A DNA stretch of 5,508 nucleotides from an uncultured Peptococcaceae bacterium (GTDB taxonomy: Bacteria > Bacillota > Desulfitobacteriia > Desulfitobacteriales > Syntrophobotulaceae): positions 1 to 5,508 of the forward strand of contig CALBJS010000151.1 of assembly GCA_937892995.1 (NCBI GenBank). Direction: 5' to 3'. Under the pieces are notes generated by a model. It did not search any database. It worked only from the letters and a program-made list of their open reading frames with translations, and was not told where the DNA came from. Shown here piece after piece: positions 1 through 5,309 of the stretch. Position 1 is the stretch's first letter. The number at the start of each line of letters is the position of its first letter. Position numbers and translations under genes: made by a program.

Positions 1-450
1 TATAAAAACCTTGTTGTCTCATGGTTTCCAGGTTATTCAGCAAGCCCTACATAGGATTCTCCTGTTCCTTAGAAGAGCCTATGTCATGTTCCTAGTGCCT
101 TTACACCGATAGCCGCATGGTCAGTAATCAGGTATCTTCCATGCTTATCCCATCTACGTCAAAAATAAATGGTTTTGACTATGTTTTAGTATTAACGATG
201 CTTCCTCGGACACTTCACTTTCGTTTAGCTCCATGACATCCACTTGACTGTTAATACAGCCTTTTTCCTTGCACTCAGTACCACAACTTTTGACTGCAAC
301 ACCCAAGGATAGTTTGAAACCTATACCTGAATATCGATTTCGAGAGGCCTACTCTCATCTCTTCTAAAGCATGCGTTACAGTCAGTGCTGCAACACTTCA
401 GGACACACTTGGACGCTTACCCCTGTGTTACCTATTCGTGATTCCCACAC
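1..450 (-). mobile_element. Group II intron, 5' portion (domain I ribozyme), continues beyond the left edge
   Basis: A self-splicing retroelement RNA transcribed leftward. The minus strand starts GUGUG at 450-446, fitting the GUGYG 5' consensus, and lies directly behind a terminator U-tract. No reading frame of useful length exists here on either strand, as expected for the structured 5' ribozyme region that precedes an intron-encoded reverse transcriptase. The last six exon bases (UUUUUG, 456-451) can pair with CAAAAG at 292-287 (five Watson-Crick pairs plus one G-U), a candidate EBS1-IBS1 contact. A seven-pair hairpin (GUCAAAA/UUUUGAC) lies near 179-157, and the stretch AGGAGAAUCCUAUG near 65-50 resembles the AGGAGAACCUAUG segment I recall from domain I of the Lactococcus LtrB intron. 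The reverse transcriptase and domains V-VI would lie left of position 1. The class is not assigned: terminator-flanking insertion suggests class C, but the internal sequence does not look like the class C introns I remember. An unrelated structured RNA cannot be excluded. Confidence 0.62.
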
Positions 451-451
451 C

Positions 452-498
452 AAAAAGAAAAGCCCCGCGAGAGAGCTTAATTACTTTCCCACGGGGCT
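452..498 (-). terminator. Intrinsic terminator of the surface-protein locus
   Basis: Read on the minus strand, a seven-pair stem AGCCCCG (498-492) with CGGGGCU (467-461) encloses a 24-base loop. It is followed by a U-rich run (UUUCUUUUU, 460-452). It begins 8 bases after the TAA stop at 508-506, so it ends the long leftward surface-protein transcript. The intron starts two bases after the last T of the tract, so the terminator is left intact by the insertion. Confidence 0.85.
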
Positions 499-505
499 GT
501 ATTTG

Positions 506-2149
506 TTACTCGGCCGCTTCTGTTACGGTAACTTCTGCCGTTACACCTTCCGCAAAGGTTACTGTTGCTTTACCATCAGCTATTGCGATGTTAGCTTCGG
601 TTAACGCTTGAATCAGAGCATTCTCTGTTTCGTCTAAGGCTTTGATGGCCGCAAGTACTGCTGCTTTATCTTCACCTTTTTCAACCGCTACTTCTGCTGA
701 TTTGCCATTAATTAATGCTGCTGCTGCTTTTTCTGCTGCTAATGGGTCAGCTGCTTCTGTTACTACGATGGTTGCTGAACCAGTTTCGGTACCTAACTCT
801 AATGCTACATCATATTTGGATTCTTCAGCATTCCAGGTTACGGTTGCTGTTGTTCCGTTTTCAATCAATGCTTCTACTGCACCTTGTACCCAAGCGGTCT
901 TCGCTGCTTGATCGCCTTGGCTTGCTAATGGAATCTCGTAGCTGCCTGCTTCAATAAGACCCTTGTCTGCTGCTAGTTTAGCCGCATCGCTCATTACTTC
1001 TTCTGTCGCCGGGAATGTAATTGTTACTACTCCTGAATCAGCCGCATTCGCTATACTTGTTGCTCCTGTATGAGTGTAGCTGTTCTCCGCAACTCCAGTA
1101 AAGGTGTAGCCAGATTTTGCTGTCAAAGTTACCTTTGCTACATATACTGTTGATGCTGCAAAGTTTCCTGCTACAGATGTTGTTCCATCTGACCCAAACC
1201 ACGCAATTGTTCCTGAGTATTGAGTTTCATCTATTGCTGTTGTATCTGGTGTTGCATCTTTTACCGGTGCTACAACCAATGTATCTAATGCTAATGCATC
1301 TACTACTTCTACTACCTTTGTCCACACGCCATTGTATGCGGGAGCAGTATAGGTACCAGCGCCCCCTGCTGTATATACATCTTGGAAATTACTATTAAAT
1401 TCACCTAATAATTCCTTTCCTATCATTACGCCGGCTCTTTCCATTGTTATGCTAGTTAGACCGGTGCAACCCCAAAACGCACCATAACTGATGCCAGTCA
1501 CGCTGTTGGGGATTGTGATGCTCGTTAGGCCAGTACAACCAGAAAACGCACCATCTCCTATGCTTTTAACGCTATTGGGGATTGTTATGCTTGTTAGACT
1601 TTCGCAAGCATAAAACGCATCATCACCTATGGTAGTCACGCTGTTGGGAATTGCATAGGAGGAACCCTCTTTACCTTGAGGATAGCGTATTAATTTTGTC
1701 TTGTCTTGATTATATAAGACTCCATCAACACTCGAATATTCCGTATTTGATCCATCAACATTTATTGATTGTAGCCTAGTGCAATCATCAAACGCATAAT
1801 CCCCGATGAGGGTCACGTTCTTGGGGATTGTGATGCTCTCTAAGCTTTTACAATAACCAAATGCACTTTCTCCTATGCTTGTAACGCTAACGCTATTGGG
1901 TATTGTTATGTTCTTTAAGCTGTAACAATTATAAAATGCACGTTCTCCTATACTTGTAACACCATTAGGTATTGTTATGTTCTCTAAACTTTCACATTCA
2001 TAAAATGCACAGCCTCCTATGCTAATTACGCCGTTGGGAATTACAATATTCGTTATGTCTGTACAATAAATAAACGCCTCTTCTCCTATATGCTCTACCG
2101 GAATATCATTAATTTTTGACGGGATAACAACAACCTTTTCTGTGCCGGT
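506..2149 (-). CDS. Frameshifted 3' part of surface protein: BspA-type leucine-rich repeats plus C-terminal repeat modules
   Basis: This frame is open from just after a stop at 2152-2150 to TAA at 508-506, giving 547 residues with no ATG start. The first possible start is a GTG at 1816 inside a leucine-rich repeat and without a ribosome binding site, so this is not an independent gene. It continues the upstream surface gene (2109-4202) in another frame; joined residues are 685-1231. It opens with TGTEKVVVIPSKINDIPV, a lead-in typical of BspA-like LRR_5 proteins. About nine 23-residue repeats of the form ITIPNSVTSIGDYAF-x2-C-x-SLTS follow (joined residues about 690-945), interrupted by a 36-residue island at about 814-850. 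Next come an unassigned beta-rich domain (about 973-1066, with AKSGYTFTGV and SGVVTITFPAT) and two related about 80-residue units, both ending VTEAA[D/E]. BspA-type repeats occur in adhesins and mediate protein binding in some bacteria; a binding role here is inference. No LPXTG motif or transmembrane anchor is seen at the C-terminus; wall attachment would rely on the upstream CWB2 repeats. If the frameshift is real, this part is untranslated or expressed only by recoding. Confidence 0.8.
   Translation of the reverse strand, partial: TGTEKVVVIPSKINDIPVEHIGEEAFIYCTDITNIVIPNGVISIGGCAFYECESLENITIPNGVTSIGERAFYNCYSLKNITIPNSVSVTSIGESAFGYCKSLESITIPKNVTLIGDYAFDDCTRLQSINVDGSNTEYSSVDGVLYNQDKTKLIRYPQGKEGSSYAIPNSVTTIGDDAFYACESLTSITIPNSVKSIGDGAFSGCTGLTSITIPNSVTGISYGAFWGCTGLTSITMERAGVMIGKELLGEFNSNFQDVYTAGGAGTYTAPAYNGVWTKVVEVVDALALDTLVVAPVKDATPDTTAIDETQYSGTIAWFGSDGTTSVAGNFAASTVYVAKVTLTAKSGYTFTGVAENSYTHTGATSIANAADSGVVTITFPATEEVMSDAAKLAADKGLIEAGSYEIPLASQGDQAAKTAWVQGAVEALIENGTTATVTWNAEESKYDVALELGTETGSATIVVTEAADPLAAEKAAAALINGKSAEVAVEKGEDKAAVLAAIKALDETENALIQALTEANIAIADGKATVTFAEGVTAEVTVTEAAE
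1432..2100 (-). repeat. Tandem 69-bp coding repeats (BspA/LRR_5 array)
   Basis: Equivalent positions of the repeat (the codons for the PNSV segment) recur at 1501, 1570 and 1639, and again at 1816, 1891, 1960 and 2029. The spacing is exactly 69 bp (23 codons), except for a 75-bp step (1816-1891) caused by a 6-bp duplication and a 177-bp step (1639-1816) caused by a 108-bp non-repeat island. Several units are nearly identical at DNA level, notably those at 1501 and 1570. This suggests recent duplication or homogenisation and leaves the array prone to copy-number change. Confidence 0.85.
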
Positions 2150-4202
2150 TTATGATTGTTCCTGACTCCGCATGGAAATCAAAATCATTTTCCGGAGATT
2201 CTTCAAGTACATTTACTTCACACGTAGCAGTTTTCCCGCCGGCTATTGCTGTAATGGTAGCAGTTCCCACTGCCTTTGCTGTTACTACGCCATTAGCAAC
2301 TGTTGCTACACTAGCATCACTGGTTGTCCAGGTTACGGTCTTATTTGTCGCATTATCCGGCTCTACCTTTGCTATTATTGTTCCTGTTCCCCCAACGCCC
2401 AATATCATTGTTTTCGGAACAACACTAATAGCACTTACCTTTTCAGTGGTTGAGCCGCCACCGCCGCCACCAGCAGGAGGGGTTGTCGTCCCGCTTTGTT
2501 CCTGTCCGCCTATATTAGCTGTTACTCCGTCCGCCACAGTAGTAGTTGCCGGAGTCTGAGCTATCGAGACACCGGCGGTATTAACATTGGCGTTGGTAAT
2601 TTGACCTTGTCCTGTTACATTAGACGCTGCATTGGCATTTAATGTACTTACAGTAGTTCCGTCGGCTAAGTTAATACCTGCTCCGACTGCCGTTTCGGCA
2701 ATTGTCATGGTAGTAATACTTCCGCCTGTTACAGTAACATTTGCACCGCCGCCCTCAACACTTACCTCAGAGAATTCCCCATTCAGTATAACTTCCGCTC
2801 CCGCGGGAATAAATACGTTCACAAATCCTGTTCCTGTTAGATCAGATTCCTGAAGGGTACCGTTACCCTCCATTGTGACTTCACTAACGGCCGTATTACC
2901 CTGAGCTACCAGCCTTACACTGCTTCCATCGGGCACATCCACTATGACCGTCTGGCCATTAAAATTGTACATAATTACGCTGTTCGGTCCGCCGCCGTTA
3001 ATTATGGTCTTTCCTTTAACGGTGACATCTCTTAAGGTGACGTCACCGTCTCCTATACTTTGGGCTAAGAGAAGATCACCTTCGATAATGGTGTTACGCA
3101 GAGTAACATCTGCAGCACTGATTATGACACTGCCGGATATGGTAGCTTGATCAGTTTCAGGTCCGTAAATGCCGGCCTGATCATATTTTGCACTTACAAC
3201 AATGTCTTTTTTCGTGTGCATTATCCCATCCAGCACTGAGGAAGGTACTGCTGCCTGCCCGCCAAAGCCGATCGCTTTAGTGGCCAGGACTACCTTGTCC
3301 TTGAGATAATTTGTTGCAACTGTTGGCAGTGTCTTGCCGGTCAAGATTAATGGTGAAGAACTCTTGGCAGCTAAGACTGCCCCGGTTAAAGCATCGGCAA
3401 ACTCGGTGCCTGTGCTTACATAGATATTTTCAAAATTAAATTCACGCTCAAAGTTTTTAAGAATGGCTATATTGGTCTCATATCTATCAGTACCGGCAAG
3501 TCTTAAGGACCCGGGTACTTGGTTTTCTATTTCACTACTGATTACCCCGGATCCGCCTACAAGGTAAGTCTGAGTAACAGCATTTTCTTGAAGATAATTG
3601 GCTACAGCGGTAGGAATTTTGTCTTTTGCTGTAAGCAGGATAGGCATCCCTAATTTCGAAGCAATTACTGAGATTGAAAGAGCATCCGGAAAATTATCGC
3701 CTGTGGCTAGAACAGTTCTCGCGCTGGTTCCAAGCTTTTCCGCTATTTTTACTGAGGTTGCATATCTGTCATCGCCAAAGATGCGTTCAATATCGGTTAT
3801 CCCTGCTGCTTTTACTGCATCCTCGACATCTTGAGATACTGCATTATAACCGCCTGCTATAAAGAGGTGTTTTATCCCCAGTCTTTGTAATTCGGCTAAT
3901 GTAGCCGGATTCAACTGTTTAGATTCGGTTAAAAGAATAGGCCCTTTGTATTTATGAGCCAAAGGACCGGCACAGAGGGCATCGGCGAAATTATCTCCTC
4001 GGGCGAGTACTGCATAATCAGCTGTTTGCCACCCTTTTTCGGAAATAGCGACCGCAGTTTTATATCTGTCGTCTCCGGCAATCCGACCTGTGTCTGTCGT
4101 TTGGGCAAAAACCGGACTAGCCAGAAATGTCTGTGATAATAGAAAACAGATCGCAATAGCGAATACCAGAATTTTTTTATGCCTATAATTCTTATAAAAC
4201 AT
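2109..4202 (-). CDS. Secreted cell-wall-binding (CWB2) surface protein with beta-helix-like and Ig-like domains; N-terminal part of a frameshifted gene
   Basis: A 697-residue exported protein expected to sit on the cell wall. Residues 1-33 form a signal peptide (MFYKNYRHKK, a hydrophobic core, then probable cleavage after VFA). Three CWB2 (PF04122-type) repeats follow, marked by RIAGDDRYKTA (about 40), RIFGDDRYATS (about 140) and RLAGTDRYETN (about 234), each with a GDNFADAL-like and an AGGYNAVS-like motif. In Clostridioides difficile three such repeats hold S-layer proteins to an anionic wall polymer. Residues about 340-545 are rich in short beta-strand repeats (VTLRNTIIEGD, VTLRDVTVKGKTI), resembling a right-handed beta-helix. 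A Gly-rich linker spans about 576-584, and a Big_2-type Ig-like domain spans about 587-665 (WTTSDASVATVANGVVTA). The last 13 residues are out-of-frame tail from the frameshift near 2150; the intact product would add LRR and repeat modules to about 1231 residues. The ATG at 4202 is chosen over one 14 codons upstream (4244) because AAGGAG lies 7 bases before it and the signal peptide starts cleanly there. The truncated product keeps its export and wall-anchoring parts and could still work. Confidence 0.9.
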   Translation of the reverse strand: MFYKNYRHKKILVFAIAICFLLSQTFLASPVFAQTTDTGRIAGDDRYKTAVAISEKGWQTADYAVLARGDNFADALCAGPLAHKYKGPILLTESKQLNPATLAELQRLGIKHLFIAGGYNAVSQDVEDAVKAAGITDIERIFGDDRYATSVKIAEKLGTSARTVLATGDNFPDALSISVIASKLGMPILLTAKDKIPTAVANYLQENAVTQTYLVGGSGVISSEIENQVPGSLRLAGTDRYETNIAILKNFEREFNFENIYVSTGTEFADALTGAVLAAKSSSPLILTGKTLPTVATNYLKDKVVLATKAIGFGGQAAVPSSVLDGIMHTKKDIVVSAKYDQAGIYGPETDQATISGSVIISAADVTLRNTIIEGDLLLAQSIGDGDVTLRDVTVKGKTIINGGGPNSVIMYNFNGQTVIVDVPDGSSVRLVAQGNTAVSEVTMEGNGTLQESDLTGTGFVNVFIPAGAEVILNGEFSEVSVEGGGANVTVTGGSITTMTIAETAVGAGINLADGTTVSTLNANAASNVTGQGQITNANVNTAGVSIAQTPATTTVADGVTANIGGQEQSGTTTPPAGGGGGGSTTEKVSAISVVPKTMILGVGGTGTIIAKVEPDNATNKTVTWTTSDASVATVANGVVTAKAVGTATITAIAGGKTATCEVNVLEESPENDFDFHAESGTIINRHRKGCCYPVKN
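2147..2153 (-). other. Frameshift junction joining the two parts of the surface-protein gene
   Basis: On the minus strand the upstream frame reads ...ESGTII and then runs out of frame for 13 residues to a stop at 2111-2109. The downstream frame enters at ACC (2149-2147) with TGTEKVVV. Removing one A from the run of three at 2151-2149 gives a continuous reading ...FHAESGTII-TGTEKVVVIP, which matches the usual transition into BspA-type LRR modules. A loss of two bases would also restore the frame. No canonical slippery heptamer is seen, so mutation or sequencing error is more likely than programmed shifting. Confidence 0.8.
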
Positions 4203-4209
4203 CCTTTTT

Positions 4210-4215
4210 CTCCTT
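4210..4215 (-). promoter_or_regulatory. Ribosome binding site deciding the start of the surface-protein gene
   Basis: AAGGAG on the minus strand ends 7 bases before the ATG at 4202-4200. The alternative ATG at 4244-4242 has only a weak GGGGAA before it and would add 14 charged residues ahead of the signal peptide, so 4202 is preferred. Confidence 0.8.
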
Positions 4216-4329
4216 TTTGTAAACAATTTAACTATGTAACTCATTTCCCCAACTTATAAAAAAATATATTGCAAACTCCTAAATTTTCACCCCCTCAAAA
4301 ATAATTTGACCACACTTAGTTTAGTGAGG

Positions 4330-4335
4330 ATTATA
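4330..4335 (-). promoter_or_regulatory. Candidate -10 box of the surface-protein promoter
   Basis: A perfect TATAAT on the minus strand about 130 bp before the ATG, implying a leader of roughly 120 bases. No good TTGACA-like -35 stands 16-18 bp upstream; that place (GGTTAT) lies within the palindrome at 4345-4364. It could be an activator-dependent promoter, or a chance match in AT-rich DNA. Confidence 0.35.
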
Positions 4336-4344
4336 CTTCTTTAT

Positions 4345-4364
4345 GACCATTTATAACCATGGTC
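4345..4364. repeat. Inverted repeat GACCAT-N8-ATGGTC, candidate operator
   Basis: Perfect 6-bp arms separated by 8 bp, a 20-bp dyad of the size bound by dimeric helix-turn-helix regulators. It covers the -35 place of the candidate promoter whose -10 lies at 4335-4330, which suits a repressor site. The cognate regulator is unknown; the neighbouring TetR protein is one possibility. Confidence 0.35.
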
Positions 4365-4518
4365 TTGATTTACTCCTAAGCATTTTCCTCCATATTATGT
4401 AATATTTTGCATGTAATTTTTTGTATATATCATATCATAAATTTCTCCTTTTTTGTGGAAAAAATTATCAATATTTTCGTTACTAATATTTTTCTTGAAC
4501 TTAAGTCCTATACCTAAT

Positions 4519-4557
4519 AAAAAAGAAAACCCCACTAACTCAATTTGAGTTGTGAGG
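4519..4557 (-). terminator. Intrinsic terminator after the TetR-family gene
   Basis: On the minus strand CCUCAC (4557-4552) pairs with GUGGGG (4535-4530), continuing through AACUCAA/UUGAGUU after one bulged A. The result is a long hairpin with a very small loop, followed by UUUUCUUUUUU (4529-4519). It lies 26 bases after the TAG stop of the TetR gene and separates that unit from the surface-protein gene. Confidence 0.88.
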
Positions 4558-4582
4558 CAAGCTAAGCTACCGTTCTTTTATT

Positions 4583-5155
4583 TTACTCTATCCCTTTGAG
4601 CACCGCATCCACAAGAGCATCGAAGTCCATATCTTCGGGCTGAACATTACAGAAGATAATGTTTCGGCCACAGTGCTGGGTTATAGTTCCGAGTATTATA
4701 GACACTATGATCTCCGGATCAAGGTCGGAACGCAGTTCACCTTTTTTCACGGCCTCGATTACCTGCTTCTTGATAAGCTCCCCGACCATAACACTTTGTT
4801 CCAGGAAAAGTGCTCCCAGTTCTCTAGCCATGACTTTAGAGTAGGCCATAGCATTAAAGATGCCGATATGCTGGCTAATAAGTTCAGCTTGATATTTGGC
4901 TAAAGCGGTAAATTTCTCTCTAAAACACTCCCCGGTATCAAGAATATCCTTGATGCTCCGGATATGACGCTCACGGTTATAGGCTATCATCTGTTCAAAA
5001 AGTTGCTGCTTGCTGTCAAAATATCCATAGACCGTACCTTTGCCTATCCCCGCTTCTTTAGCAATATCCTCCATTTTTGTCCCCTCAAAGCCTTTTAGGT
5101 AGAAAATCCTACCGGCGGCTTTAAGAATATCAATTCTTCTTTCTTCCTTATGCAT
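4583..5155 (-). CDS. TetR/AcrR-family transcriptional regulator
   Basis: A 190-residue DNA-binding repressor, the usual TetR length. Residues about 8-55 carry the family's N-terminal helix-turn-helix: ILKAAGRIFYLKGFEGT, then MEDIAKEAGIGKGTVYGYF and DSKQQLFEQM. The remaining about 130 residues are the helical ligand-binding and dimerisation half, which is variable, so the inducer cannot be read from it. The ATG at 5155 is preferred because AGGTGG lies 5 bases upstream; a GTG three codons earlier (5164) sits inside that ribosome binding site. The gene lies about 150 bp downstream of an RND efflux transporter on the same strand and ends in its own terminator. TetR-family proteins next to RND pumps commonly repress them and themselves, so control of the efflux genes is the likely job (inference). 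A perfect 8-bp-arm inverted repeat 26 bp before the start codon is a candidate autoregulatory site. Confidence 0.93.
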   Translation of the reverse strand: MHKEERRIDILKAAGRIFYLKGFEGTKMEDIAKEAGIGKGTVYGYFDSKQQLFEQMIAYNRERHIRSIKDILDTGECFREKFTALAKYQAELISQHIGIFNAMAYSKVMARELGALFLEQSVMVGELIKKQVIEAVKKGELRSDLDPEIIVSIILGTITQHCGRNIIFCNVQPEDMDFDALVDAVLKGIE

Positions 5156-5160
5156 ACACT

Positions 5161-5166
5161 CCACCT
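5161..5166 (-). promoter_or_regulatory. Ribosome binding site of the TetR gene
   Basis: AGGTGG on the minus strand, 5 bases before the ATG at 5155-5153. It overlaps the alternative GTG at 5164-5162, which argues for the ATG as the true start. Confidence 0.6.
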
Positions 5167-5181
5167 ATCCTGTCCAAAGTA

Positions 5182-5201
5182 TCAAGGGACGGTTCCCTTG
5201 A
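5182..5201. repeat. Perfect inverted repeat before the TetR gene (arms TCAAGGGA / TCCCTTGA)
   Basis: Eight-base perfect arms around a 4-base centre (CGGT), 26 bp upstream of the TetR start codon. Two readings fit. It may be an operator for TetR autoregulation, since a weak TTGTCA-like -35 overlaps its right arm on the minus strand. Alternatively it may be a REP-like dispersed hairpin: GGGACGGTTC cores are, from memory, frequent in intergenic regions of Peptococcaceae genomes. It lacks a T-tract, so it is not an intrinsic terminator. Confidence 0.6.
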
Positions 5202-5253
5202 CAACCCGGAATTCCATCCTTGATTCTGCTGTCACCGGCACGCATTCCCCGTG

Positions 5254-5280
5254 TCAGGTACCCTATCACAAGGCACCTGA
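5254..5280. repeat. Inverted repeat TCAGGT/ACCTGA between the RND and TetR genes
   Basis: Six-base perfect arms, extended by CC/GG after a one-base mismatch, enclose an about 9-base loop. No U-run follows on either strand, so a terminator role is unlikely. It could be an RNA-stabilising hairpin after the efflux gene or a regulator site; function unknown. Confidence 0.4.
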
Positions 5281-5295
5281 TATGCATATTCGAAA

Positions 5296-5309
5296 AAGAT
5301 AGCTATCTT
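5296..5309. repeat. 14-bp perfect palindrome overlapping the efflux gene stop codon
   Basis: AAGATAGCTATCTT is fully self-complementary and contains the TAG stop (5305-5303) of the RND gene. On the minus strand it is followed by three more T residues, so it could act as a weak AU-rich terminator or as a protein site. Fourteen matched bases may also be partly chance in this context. Confidence 0.4.

Larger units (their letters stand above)
4216..4518. other. AT-rich intergenic region upstream of the surface-protein gene
   Basis: About 300 bp of very AT-rich DNA without a credible gene. It lies between the TetR terminator and the surface-protein start, so it must hold the surface gene's own promoter and leader. 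Visible elements are a TATAAT at 4335-4330, the inverted repeat 4345-4364, and a small hairpin (CACT/AGTG arms, about 4313-4326) just downstream of the -10. I did not recognise a riboswitch fold, including the c-di-GMP types sometimes found before clostridial surface genes. Confidence 0.6.

Noticed and set aside
371..604. Plus-strand 77-residue frame
   Set aside because: It runs through the intron 5' end, the terminator hairpin and the antisense of the surface gene's 3' end; no family resemblance.
506..1816. Independent gene starting with GTG at 1816
   Set aside because: The GTG lies inside a leucine-rich repeat with no ribosome binding site, and the same frame carries five more repeats upstream to 2149.
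1432..2100. Regular repeats as a possible CRISPR array
   Set aside because: The 69-bp period is a multiple of three, the whole unit is conserved rather than alternating with unique spacers, and it translates into LRR repeats.
2152..3834. Several plus-strand frames rich in Val, Pro and Leu
   Set aside because: They are antisense shadows of the repetitive Ala/Thr/Gly-rich surface protein, without ribosome binding sites or recognisable domains.
3929..4156. Minus-strand 75-residue frame inside the CWB2 region
   Set aside because: It overlaps the well-supported signal-peptide and CWB2 coding sequence in another frame.
4200..4244. Start of the surface protein at the ATG at 4244
   Set aside because: It lacks a good ribosome binding site and puts 14 extra residues before a signal peptide that has its own strong AAGGAG at the ATG at 4202.
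4351..4391. Ten-codon leader peptide ORF (ATG at 4383) with GGAGG upstream
   Set aside because: The spacing of three bases is too short, it lies upstream of the candidate -10, and its sequence shows no attenuation-like feature.
5254..5309. Terminator between the RND and TetR genes
   Set aside because: The larger hairpin has no U-tract, and the AT-rich palindrome at the stop codon is too weak to call; recorded as inverted repeats only.
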